Under the pieces are notes generated by a model. The model was given only the letters and a program-made list of their open reading frames with translations, did not search any database and had not been told where the DNA came from. Shown piece by piece: positions 1 through 6,529 of a stretch of DNA of 8,896 nucleotides; positions within the stretch are counted from its first letter, which is position 1, and every line of letters begins with the position of its first letter. Source of the DNA: RZYP01 sp964386405 (GTDB taxonomy: Bacteria > Bacillota > Negativicutes > Acidaminococcales > Acidaminococcaceae); assembly GCA_964386405.1 (NCBI GenBank), contig CAYLRW010000060.1:1-8896 (forward strand). Direction: 5' to 3'. Made by a program: the position numbers and the translations under genes.

Positions 1-1088
1 TCACCGGAAAACAAAGGAGAACCGTTTAAAATAATTGCTATTCTGGCATCGTCTTCCGCTTTCGCCAGCAAGTTCTGCAAGAACAAGAGCTGACCGTCAC
101 TAACGCGAGGCAGGCCATGAGAGAACCGATTCTGCCCCTTTGGCTCGTTCAGTTTTTCACCATTGGCTTCCTTCAGGACCTCCGCTCTTGCCGTCTTCCA
201 CTCCACGCCGAAGGGTGGGTTTGTCAAAAGCAGGTCAAACTTTTCCTGCGGCAGGCGGTCTTCTGTCAGAGTATCACCTTCGTAGATATTTTCTGCTGCT
301 TCGCCCAGCATCAGCATTTCCGCACGGCAGACGGCATAAGCCTCGGGGTTGCTGTCCTGGCCGAAAAGCCTTACCGTAGCCTGCCCGTCAGTAAGCTCGT
401 GCATTTTCCTTTTGAGCACCGTCAGCATACCCCCAGTGCCGCAGCAACCGTCGTAAACGCGCAAAACCTTGCCTTGCTTTTTGAATTCGTCCGTATTCTC
501 GCTGATCATCAGGTCAACGCACAGCTCTATTACTTCACGAGGCGTATAATGATCACCGGCCTCAGCATTGGCTTTGTAAGTACGGATGATTTCTTCAAAA
601 ATATAGCCCATCGCCAGAGGATCAGTGGTTTCAGGATGAAAATCAACCTCAGAAAAAGCTTTTACCACCGGGAATAAGAGTTTCTTCTTGCTCATAAAGA
701 GAATTTCTTCTCTGAATTTCAAACCCGCAAGAATCTTTTGAATGCCCGGAGAATAGGCACTGACAAACTCCAGAAAATTGGCATCTATATTATCACTGTT
801 GCCCACCAAGTTTTCCAGTGAAATGCATTTACGGTTAAAGAACGGCACACCGCACTTTTTACTAACCAAGTCTTCTAAAAATTCATCGGAAAAATTTTTA
901 CCTTCCATTTGGGTGAGCAAGTCTTTGATTTCCTTGTTCTTACTCTCCAGAATACAGTCAAAACGACGAATAATCGCCATCGGGATAATCACGTTGCCAT
1001 ACTTTTCAGAGGTATAAGGGCCACGCAAAAGATTGGCGATTTCCTTCACCAGATTTACCTTACTCGTCATATCAGTGCTTATCTTCAT
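1..1088 (-). CDS. hsdM: Type I restriction-modification DNA methyltransferase subunit HsdM (partial, C-terminus off left edge)
   Basis: N6-adenine methyltransferase subunit of a type I restriction-modification complex; with HsdS it methylates the recognition site and with HsdR it forms the restriction enzyme. The open frame runs 362 codons to the window edge without a stop. The N-terminal helical region contains the family pattern EKYGNVIIPMAIIRRFD (residues about 29-45). The AdoMet-binding motif I is D213-G-C-C-G-T-G-G-M-L222 and catalytic motif IV is N290-P-P-F293, followed by the conserved NGSPLFSG at about 355-362, so the catalytic core is intact and only the C-terminal part is missing. 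The ATG at 1088 is chosen because GGAGG (1097-1101) sits 8 bases upstream; this makes the gene overlap the end of the fic gene by 17 bases. Motif I has Gly where Pro is usual after the Asp. hsdS and hsdR would be expected further left. Family assignment is firm. Confidence 0.93.
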   Translation of the reverse strand, partial: MKISTDMTSKVNLVKEIANLLRGPYTSEKYGNVIIPMAIIRRFDCILESKNKEIKDLLTQMEGKNFSDEFLEDLVSKKCGVPFFNRKCISLENLVGNSDNIDANFLEFVSAYSPGIQKILAGLKFREEILFMSKKKLLFPVVKAFSEVDFHPETTDPLAMGYIFEEIIRTYKANAEAGDHYTPREVIELCVDLMISENTDEFKKQGKVLRVYDGCCGTGGMLTVLKRKMHELTDGQATVRLFGQDSNPEAYAVCRAEMLMLGEAAENIYEGDTLTEDRLPQEKFDLLLTNPPFGVEWKTARAEVLKEANGEKLNEPKGQNRFSHGLPRVSDGQLLFLQNLLAKAEDDARIAIILNGSPLFSG

Positions 1089-2205
1089 TATTTTTGCCTC
1101 CAAAAAGTTTCAGTAATTCCATGTTTTTAAATAGCTTTTCACGCTTCACTGTTTCGACCGTCAAAAGCCCGCTTTCCACCAGATTATGCAAATGCGCAGA
1201 AGCAGTCTGACGGTGAATTCCTGCATCAACCAAATCGCTTATTCTGAGATAAACCTTCTCAAAGGCCAGGGTCACGACCTGCTCCATCACTGTTTTGTTC
1301 CCCGGCAGTTTCCCTAAAAATTCCTGTGAAACATAATGTTTGTACAAGGAATCAATAGCCTCGACTTTTTGCAGCGTTTCCTGTGCAGTATTATAGAATG
1401 AGCTCAGCATATAGGCGATTACTTTGTTGTAATCTTCGTGCTGATGAGTTTCTCTGAGCAGACGGTAATATTCGTCTTTGTTCTTGATAATATACGCGCT
1501 GGCATACAAAACAGGCTGTCTGAGATATTCCTTTTGGCAGAGAAAGAGAATGTTCAAGATTCTGCCCGTTCTGCCGTTACCATCATAAAAAGGATGAATG
1601 CTCTCGAACTGATAGTGCGCCAGTGCAATCTTGATCAAGGGGTGCAGATTGTAGCGTTCATCATCGTAGATGAATTCCAGCATATCCACCAGCAGCTTAA
1701 ATAAAAGTTCCTTGCCGTGCGGCGGTGTATAAAGAACTTCGTTGGTGCTATCTTCCTTGATATTGGCAATGCGTGTCAGCGTTTCTGCAAATTCAGCCAT
1801 ATTATGTCTGACACCAGGTTCTTTTTTGTTGACTACCTTATTAATATTCTCAATATCGCTAAGCGCTAGCAATCCTTTGCTACTTAATTCCTGAAAACCG
1901 GTAAAAAGCGCTTCTTTATAATCGACTACTTCTTTGACCGCTCCTCTTACTTCCTGCAAAGCAAGTCCGCTGTACAATTCATCGTTAGTGGTAACAATAT
2001 TTTCAATCTTGCTGCTGCTTTTGGCTTCCTGCAAAGCAATATTATCCAGTAATATATTACTGCTCGGCAATTTCCCTACCGCATAATCCAACAAGGCCAA
2101 AGCAACACTCGTCTTCTCGACAAGCTGCAATATTTCTTCGGTTGGACGAATATAAAGCTCGCTGATTGGTGTTAATTCATTATACGGCTGCATAACATCC
2201 ACCAT
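1072..2205 (-). CDS. Fic-domain protein (probable AMP transferase) with N-terminal inhibitory motif and C-terminal winged helix
   Basis: Fic enzymes usually transfer AMP from ATP to a hydroxyl side chain of a target protein; the target here is unknown. The 377-residue product has a Fic/DOC N-terminal region, then the catalytic motif H204-P-F-Y-D-G-N-G-R-T-G-R215, matching HPFx(D/E)GNGRxxR at every position. S64-S-K-I-E68-N69 fits the (S/T)xxxE(G/N) inhibitory helix that autoinhibits class II Fic proteins by engaging the ATP-binding Arg. Residues about 305-355 look like a winged helix-turn-helix (RISDLVDAGIHRQTASAHL and following), so DNA binding is plausible. The ATG at 2205 is chosen over Met5 because AAGGAGG (2211-2217) lies just upstream. 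The gene overlaps hsdM by 17 bases and has a consensus promoter upstream, so it is the first gene in view of the restriction-modification operon. Role in that system is inference: a regulator or linked defence effector. Confidence 0.93.
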   Translation of the reverse strand: MVDVMQPYNELTPISELYIRPTEEILQLVEKTSVALALLDYAVGKLPSSNILLDNIALQEAKSSSKIENIVTTNDELYSGLALQEVRGAVKEVVDYKEALFTGFQELSSKGLLALSDIENINKVVNKKEPGVRHNMAEFAETLTRIANIKEDSTNEVLYTPPHGKELLFKLLVDMLEFIYDDERYNLHPLIKIALAHYQFESIHPFYDGNGRTGRILNILFLCQKEYLRQPVLYASAYIIKNKDEYYRLLRETHQHEDYNKVIAYMLSSFYNTAQETLQKVEAIDSLYKHYVSQEFLGKLPGNKTVMEQVVTLAFEKVYLRISDLVDAGIHRQTASAHLHNLVESGLLTVETVKREKLFKNMELLKLFGGKNNEDKH

Positions 2206-2276
2206 GAATTCCTCCTTTGTCTCAACAAAAACTGTTGGTTCGCGCCTGGCATCTTTGCCTGCTGTTTCCTAAGGTC

Positions 2277-2306
2277 ATTATATTCTTTTCATCGCATTTT
2301 TGTCAA
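2277..2306 (-). promoter_or_regulatory. Sigma-70 promoter of the fic-hsdM operon
   Basis: On the minus strand, TTGACA (2306-2301) and TATAAT (2282-2277) both match consensus exactly and are separated by 18 bases. Transcription would start near 2270, giving a leader of about 65 bases before the fic ATG at 2205. The promoter should be strong unless repressed; an inverted repeat overlaps its -35 box. Confidence 0.8.
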
Positions 2307-2339
2307 CGTGTCGAATTATTTTATTTTTTTCGACATGTT
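2305..2339. promoter_or_regulatory. Inverted repeat overlapping the -35 box of the fic promoter (candidate operator)
   Basis: The arms AACGTGTCGAA (2305-2315) and TTCGACATGTT (2329-2339) are complementary except for one position, with a 13-base AT-rich spacer. The left arm shares bases with the TTGACA box. Arm centres are 24 bases apart, a little over two helical turns, which suits a dimeric regulator. The spacer has no GC-rich stem or T-run, so a terminator is unlikely. The binding protein is unknown; the winged-helix end of the Fic protein is one candidate. Confidence 0.5.
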
Positions 2340-2379
2340 ATAAATTGATGGTGAGATTTATAAATACTGCCCTCTATCA

Positions 2380-2394
2380 GTCTGCTAAGCAGAC
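2380..2394. repeat. Short perfect inverted repeat
   Basis: GTCTGCT and AGCAGAC flank a single A. It lies next to the dispersed-type repeat that starts near 2404 and may be its outer edge. No function can be read from it. Confidence 0.4.
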
Positions 2395-2403
2395 AGCTTA
2401 AGA

Positions 2404-2532
2404 TTCCTCGACTGCGCTCGGAATGACACTGCTGCGCTCTGAATGACAATATTCAGGTGTCATCTCGACCGAAGCGGAAAGATCTTGAAAGATGCGGGGT
2501 CTCAAGACGCCTCGACTGCGCGCGGAATGTCA
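2404..2532. repeat. Intergenic dispersed-type repeat element with three related 20-base units
   Basis: Three units follow the pattern CGACTGCGCTCGGAATGACA: at 2409-2428, a diverged copy at 2429-2448 (17 of 20 identical) and one at 2513-2532 (18 of 20 identical). Between the second and third lies TCATCTCGACCGAAGCGG (about 2460-2477), which resembles the reverse complement of the unit. Composition is more GC-rich than the flanking promoter region. Similar CTCGACTGCGCTCGGAATGACA-type sequences are known as noncoding dispersed repeats in other bacteria. No convincing coding sequence is present; a short plus-strand reading frame here is made of repeat sequence. Confidence 0.6.
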
Positions 2533-2583
2533 ACGCGGCCTTCAGGGACTATCCCCGCTGACCGCCCATTAACCGCAGAAATA

Positions 2584-2619
2584 AGAAGCCATCACACTTC
2601 TCTCGGCGTGATGGCTTCT
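2584..2619 (-). terminator. Terminator-like hairpin ending the efflux operon
   Basis: A perfect 12-bp stem (2584-2595 with 2608-2619, AGAAGCCATCAC / GTGATGGCTTCT) encloses a 12-base loop, and begins 11 bases after the permease stop codon. On the minus strand it is followed by TTATTTC, a weak T-run, so it may act as an imperfect Rho-independent terminator or as a 3' RNA-stabilising hairpin. Confidence 0.65.
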
Positions 2620-2630
2620 CATCTTATTTG

Positions 2631-3755
2631 TTATGCTATTTTTTTGTTGAACTTCTTAATACTGATGGTCAGAACAATCGCAATAAATGCGGTAAGAGCA
2701 AAAACCTGTCCCCACAACATGCTAATGCCGATTCCCTTCAGGATGATACCGCGCATGATTTGCAGGTAAAAAGTCAGCGGCAATAAATATCCCAGCGCAC
2801 TGAAGAATGCCGGCATTGCTTCTCTCGGAAACATAAAGCCTGAAATCAGAATGCTTGGCAAAATGATAAAGAACGACATCTGCATAGCCTGCATCTGAGT
2901 TTTAGCAAGAACCGAAATAAGTACGCCCATGGCAAGCGAAGCAACAATAAAAAGAGAAGTAAGCGAGTACAAAAGGGCTAAACTGCCGCGCACCGGCAGA
3001 TCAAAAACGAAGATACCAACCAATAGTGCTACTGTAGCCTGCACATAGCCAACAAAAATATAAGGAATTATCTTGCCTATCAAGAGCTCCCAGGTTTTCA
3101 TCGGCGTGACAATTAACTGTTCCAGGGTTCCGCGCTCACGCTCACGCACAATAGCCATTGAAGTAAACATGACAAGAGTCATCGTCAGCACCGTGCCCAT
3201 AATACCAGGCACCATATAAAAGGCCGATACAAAATCCTGATTGTACCAGGGACGGATACGTATATCATAAGGAAGTTCCATTTCGTGCCCGGAATAACCG
3301 CGCAGCTGCTGCAAAAGTATCTGCTGTGACTTTGTCTGTCCAACCAACTGCGCCGCTCCTATCGCGGAAGAGGCTGCCATGGAATCAGAAGCGTCGACTA
3401 TTATCTGGACAGAGGCAGTACGTCCATGTTTCAGGCTATCTGAAAAATCAGGCGGAATGATGACGCCTACCTTAACTTTTCCTGCATCAACCGCATTATT
3501 CACTTCGTCAAAATTCTTTGCTACGTAGTCAATATTAAAATACTGACTGCCTTCCAACGAATTTAAAAGATCGCGGCTGTCCTGACTAAATGATTGATCA
3601 AAAACAATTGTCGGCAGGTGCTTGACCTCGGTATTAATGGCAAAACCAAATAAAATAAGCTGGATAATCGGCAGCCCGATCATCATGCCGAGTGTCAGAC
3701 GATCGCGTCGCATCTGAATAAATTCTTTAACCAGCAAAGCCCAGAGACGCCTCAT
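2631..3755 (-). CDS. ABC-2 type transporter permease (YbhS/YbhR/YhhJ-like)
   Basis: Inner-membrane channel subunit of the efflux system. The 374-residue product begins with a short cytoplasmic segment and a membrane helix at about 21-41. A large periplasmic loop (about 42-175) follows, then a cluster of helices at about 179-200, 229-251, 259-282, 293-309 and 346-366. The cytoplasmic R204-E-R-E-R-G-T-L-E-Q213 between helices 2 and 3 is the conserved coupling segment of the ABC-2 family. Its ATG overlaps the stop of the upstream ATPase in an ATGA, with GGGAG before it, so translation is coupled. Length and layout fit YbhS/YbhR. Only this one permease is encoded before the terminator-like hairpin, whereas the E. 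coli ybhFSR operon has two, so it may form a homodimer. Substrate cannot be read from sequence. Confidence 0.93.
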   Translation of the reverse strand: MRRLWALLVKEFIQMRRDRLTLGMMIGLPIIQLILFGFAINTEVKHLPTIVFDQSFSQDSRDLLNSLEGSQYFNIDYVAKNFDEVNNAVDAGKVKVGVIIPPDFSDSLKHGRTASVQIIVDASDSMAASSAIGAAQLVGQTKSQQILLQQLRGYSGHEMELPYDIRIRPWYNQDFVSAFYMVPGIMGTVLTMTLVMFTSMAIVRERERGTLEQLIVTPMKTWELLIGKIIPYIFVGYVQATVALLVGIFVFDLPVRGSLALLYSLTSLFIVASLAMGVLISVLAKTQMQAMQMSFFIILPSILISGFMFPREAMPAFFSALGYLLPLTFYLQIMRGIILKGIGISMLWGQVFALTAFIAIVLTISIKKFNKKIA

Positions 3756-4657
3756 GAGACCAGCTCCCTTCGATAAGATTTAACCAGATAAACAAAAACA
3801 TCTTCCAGCGAAGGCGCAATTGTTTCATACTCATAGCCAGACAATGGTGATGTGTCGTCTGACCGGAGCAGGACGTGCAGACTGGCACCAGCCGGATAGA
3901 TATCAAGATATTCTATTGTTTGCTGTTCCAGGCTCTCCAATAATGCCATCGGATTAGGCGTAGGAATTTCCACCAAAGTACCCGGAATAATTTTTTTCAG
4001 GTTATCAGGCGTATCACTCGCAATCAAATTGCCCTCGAAAATGAAGCCAATTTCGTCGCAATGCTCAGCTTCATCCATAAAATGTGTCGTTACCATCACG
4101 GTAGTCCCCTGCAGTGAAAGATCATAGATGATTTCCCAGAACATACGTCTGGAAACCGGATCTACGCCTCCGGTCGGTTCATCAAGAAACAAGATAGACG
4201 GATTATGCAGGATGGAGCAAGCTAAAGCCAGGCGTTGTTTCCAACCGCCGGACAAGTTGGCAACTAATTCCTGCTGTCTCTTTTCGAGACCTGACAACGC
4301 AAGCATTTCACCAATGCGTTTTTTCATCTGCTCTGAGGAAAGACTATAAAGACCACCATAAAATCTCAGGTTTTCAATAACGGAAAGATCATCGTAAAGG
4401 CTGAATTTTTGCGACATATAGCCTATTTTTTGCTTCAGGACTTCGCTGTCTTTGGCAATATCAAGTCCCAGCACCTTACCACTCCCTGAAGTTGGTTCCA
4501 ACAAACCGCATAACATCCTGATAGTAGTGGATTTGCCGGAACCGTTGGGGCCCAGGAAACCATAAATAGCTCCTTGTTTGATTTGCAGCGAAACATTATT
4601 AACCGCAACAAAATCGCCAAAACGCCGTGTAAGATTATTTAATTCCAAAGCAGGCAA
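3752..4657 (-). CDS. ABC transporter ATP-binding protein, equivalent to the C-terminal half of YbhF
   Basis: Nucleotide-binding subunit that powers the efflux pump. The 301-residue product has every ABC motif: Walker A G36-PNGSGKST44, Q-loop Q83, signature L135-SGGWKQ141, Walker B ending L158-D-E-P161, and H-loop H192 in TTHFMDEAEHC. The C-terminal tail ends with the SLEDVFVYL pattern usual in this family. As I recall YbhF, the GYM(S/A)QKFSLY and MVTTHFMDEAE stretches match its second domain closely. The start is TTG at 4657, directly after the upstream gene's TGA and in the same frame; AAAGGAGG (4666-4673), 8 bases before the TTG, supports genuine initiation. No ATG or GTG suits that ribosome site. 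It overlaps the permease start by 4 bases. It probably pairs with the preceding ATPase as a heterodimer. Confidence 0.93.
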   Translation of the reverse strand: MPALELNNLTRRFGDFVAVNNVSLQIKQGAIYGFLGPNGSGKSTTIRMLCGLLEPTSGSGKVLGLDIAKDSEVLKQKIGYMSQKFSLYDDLSVIENLRFYGGLYSLSSEQMKKRIGEMLALSGLEKRQQELVANLSGGWKQRLALACSILHNPSILFLDEPTGGVDPVSRRMFWEIIYDLSLQGTTVMVTTHFMDEAEHCDEIGFIFEGNLIASDTPDNLKKIIPGTLVEIPTPNPMALLESLEQQTIEYLDIYPAGASLHVLLRSDDTSPLSGYEYETIAPSLEDVFVYLVKSYRRELVS

Positions 4658-4673
4658 TCAAGACACCTCCTTT
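4655..4673 (-). promoter_or_regulatory. Ribosome binding site and TGA-TTG junction between the two ATPase genes
   Basis: AAAGGAGG (4673-4666), then 8 bases ending in the first ATPase's TGA (4660-4658), then TTG (4657-4655). The site lies inside the coding end of the upstream gene and decides the TTG start. Termination at TGA and re-initiation at the next codon are expected to be closely coupled. Confidence 0.75.
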
Positions 4674-5557
4674 GAAAGCAGCACAAAGACATCTTCCAGA
4701 TTTGGCTGGATTTGCTTCAAGGACAGAATCGGTATATCTGCTTTGTCTAACGCAGCTCTTACCCCGGTAACAGCAGTCTCCAAATCTTCCACAACCAAAT
4801 GATATTTGGTGCCAAAAGCGTTGATGTCCAGAATTGGCAAAGAAGCTAGTACCTTCTTAATATCTTTGGAAGGTGTGGCAATCTCAATGAGCTTGTAAGG
4901 ATATTTTCTGCGCAGCGCCTGCGGAGAATCACAAGTTGTAATGACACCATTATGCATGAAGGCCACCCGTGTGCAAAATTCGGCTTCATCCATATAAGGG
5001 GTAGAAACAAAGATGGTTGTGCCTTCTTTGTTCAGCTTATACAGCATCTGCCAGAATTCCCTGCGGGAAACCGGGTCTACGCCAGTCGTCGGTTCATCAA
5101 GAAAGTAGATCTCCGGTTTGTGCATCAACCCAGCCGCCAATGCCAATTTTTGTTTCATCCCGCCGGATAAATTATCCGCCAAACGGTCTTTAAAAGGCAA
5201 AAGTTTCGTAAAGCCGAGAATTTCACTAGCTAGTGCTGCTATACTTTCCCTCGACTCGCCGTAAAGCCCGCCAATCACGCGAATATTTTCCATGACGGTC
5301 AAATCACCGCAAAGGCTGAATTTCTGCGGAACATAACCAAATCTACTTTTAACTTGCTCAAGATTTTGAGAACCGAATACATGAATACTGCCGGAGGTAG
5401 CTTCCATAATACCAGTGAGCATCCTGATCATAGTAGTTTTGCCAGCGCCGTCAGGACCCACCAGACCAAAAATTTCACCCTGCTTGACTTCGAGCGAAAC
5501 ATTATTGACAGCCACAACCTGTTTAAATTTCTTAGTTACCCTATCGATAGTAATCAT
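4658..5557 (-). CDS. ABC transporter ATP-binding protein, equivalent to the N-terminal half of YbhF, with a degenerate H-loop
   Basis: First of two ATPase subunits of the efflux pump, 299 residues. It has Walker A G34-PDGAGKTT42, Q-loop Q78, signature L130-SGGMKQ136, Walker B ending F152-L-D-E-P156 and D-loop about 159-162. The position of the switch histidine is occupied by proline (P187 in STPYMDEAE), so this nucleotide site is probably impaired or regulatory. The variant Walker A GPDGAGKTT and the loss of that His are also features of the first domain of E. coli YbhF as I recall it (Ser there), so the asymmetry looks ancestral rather than damage. Its ATG overlaps the adaptor gene stop by 4 bases (ATGA). 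Its TGA is followed, in the same frame, by the TTG start of the second ATPase. Confidence 0.93.
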   Translation of the reverse strand: MITIDRVTKKFKQVVAVNNVSLEVKQGEIFGLVGPDGAGKTTMIRMLTGIMEATSGSIHVFGSQNLEQVKSRFGYVPQKFSLCGDLTVMENIRVIGGLYGESRESIAALASEILGFTKLLPFKDRLADNLSGGMKQKLALAAGLMHKPEIYFLDEPTTGVDPVSRREFWQMLYKLNKEGTTIFVSTPYMDEAEFCTRVAFMHNGVITTCDSPQALRRKYPYKLIEIATPSKDIKKVLASLPILDINAFGTKYHLVVEDLETAVTGVRAALDKADIPILSLKQIQPNLEDVFVLLSKEVS

Positions 5558-6528
5558 TTGATAATCACATCCGCAGGCATACCTGGTTTAAGAATGCCCT
5601 CTGCATTGTCTATTTTAACTTTTACATAATAGACCATATTCGCTCTTTCGCGTTGTGTAATGCTTTGTCTGGGCGTAAATTCCGCTTTTTGGCTGATTTC
5701 TTTAATTGTTCCCGAAAATACACGTTCGGGATAGGCGTCGATCTTAACATCAGCAGCCTGACCGAATTTTATAAGTCCTAACTGGTCAGAAGGAATATAG
5801 ACCTTGATCCAGCAGTCATTCAAATCACCGATAGTTGCAATGGCCGATCCGACATTAGCATATTCGCCTTTTTGATAGTTTTTACTTAAAACAATGCCGT
5901 TCAGCGGGCTGGTCAGGTCAGTGTCAGCCAGTGTCGACTTATCCGCTGCCAATACCGCTTCCAAGCGCTTTACCTCAGCACGCTGAGCATCAATCTGGTC
6001 AATCCTGTTACCTTCAATGAGTAAGCTTTCCTTAGCCTGATAGCCGCTCAAAGTATTATAAGCTACGTTGTAACTCGACTGCGCCAAATCAAGCTGTTGA
6101 GAAGAAATTGCGCCGTCCTGATAAAGTTTGCTGTACCGTTCAAGATCATTCTTTGCTTTAATGTATTGAGCCTGAGCGACTCCTATATTAGCAGTTGCCT
6201 GTTCTATTTCCTGCGATCTAGACCCCTTTTCCAAATCAATGAGTTGTGACTTGGCTTTAGCCAGCGCAGCTTCGTCAGCCTTGATCTGAGCCTCCAGGTC
6301 CAGCCGTTTTATATGTGCCACCAGTTGCCCCGTTTTTACACTGTCGCCCACTTCGATATTTAGCTCACTGATATAGCCGTTGACTTTCGGCACCACGTCG
6401 GCCAAAGTTACTTCGATAGTTCCCGTTGCACTTATGCCGCTTTGTGGTTTGTAATACAGCTTATATAAGGCTGCACCAATCAAACAGATTAAAACAACCG
6501 CAATAATTATCAAACGTCTGTTAGTCAT
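5554..6528 (-). CDS. HlyD-family membrane fusion protein (YbhG-like periplasmic adaptor)
   Basis: Periplasmic adaptor that links the inner-membrane ABC pump to an outer-membrane channel; no TolC-type gene is in the window. The 324-residue product has an N-terminal membrane anchor at about 6-23. The first half of a lipoyl-like domain follows at about 36-76 (GYISELNIEVGDSVKTGQLV). A long Ala/Gln/Lys/Glu-rich coiled-coil hairpin spans about 77-200. The second lipoyl half is at about 201-235 (TSPLNGIVLSKNYQKGEY), and a beta-barrel region includes FTPRQSITQRERANMVYYVK. Length is close to E. coli YbhG. AGGAGA lies in the end of the tetR gene and only one base separates that stop from this ATG, so expression is coupled to the repressor. 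Presence of such an adaptor implies a cell with an outer membrane. Confidence 0.93.
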   Translation of the reverse strand: MTNRRLIIIAVVLICLIGAALYKLYYKPQSGISATGTIEVTLADVVPKVNGYISELNIEVGDSVKTGQLVAHIKRLDLEAQIKADEAALAKAKSQLIDLEKGSRSQEIEQATANIGVAQAQYIKAKNDLERYSKLYQDGAISSQQLDLAQSSYNVAYNTLSGYQAKESLLIEGNRIDQIDAQRAEVKRLEAVLAADKSTLADTDLTSPLNGIVLSKNYQKGEYANVGSAIATIGDLNDCWIKVYIPSDQLGLIKFGQAADVKIDAYPERVFSGTIKEISQKAEFTPRQSITQRERANMVYYVKVKIDNAEGILKPGMPADVIIK

Positions 6529-6529
6529 T

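Larger units (their letters stand above)
2206..2583. other. Intergenic region between the efflux operon terminator and fic
   Basis: This 378-base stretch holds, from right to left, unassigned sequence (about 2533-2583), the repeat element (2404-2532), a small inverted repeat (2380-2394), AT-rich sequence, the candidate operator, the fic promoter and the fic leader (2206-2270). I see no gene in it. Confidence 0.7.

Noticed and set aside
117..677. Plus-strand open frame of 186 residues
   Set aside because: It lies wholly opposite the clearly recognisable hsdM coding sequence and shows no family features of its own.
2380..2532. CRISPR array
   Set aside because: The units are tandem or irregularly spaced, diverged, and have no uniform spacers.
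2443..2769. Plus-strand open frame of 108 residues
   Set aside because: It is composed of repeat element sequence and the reverse of the permease end, with no recognisable protein features.
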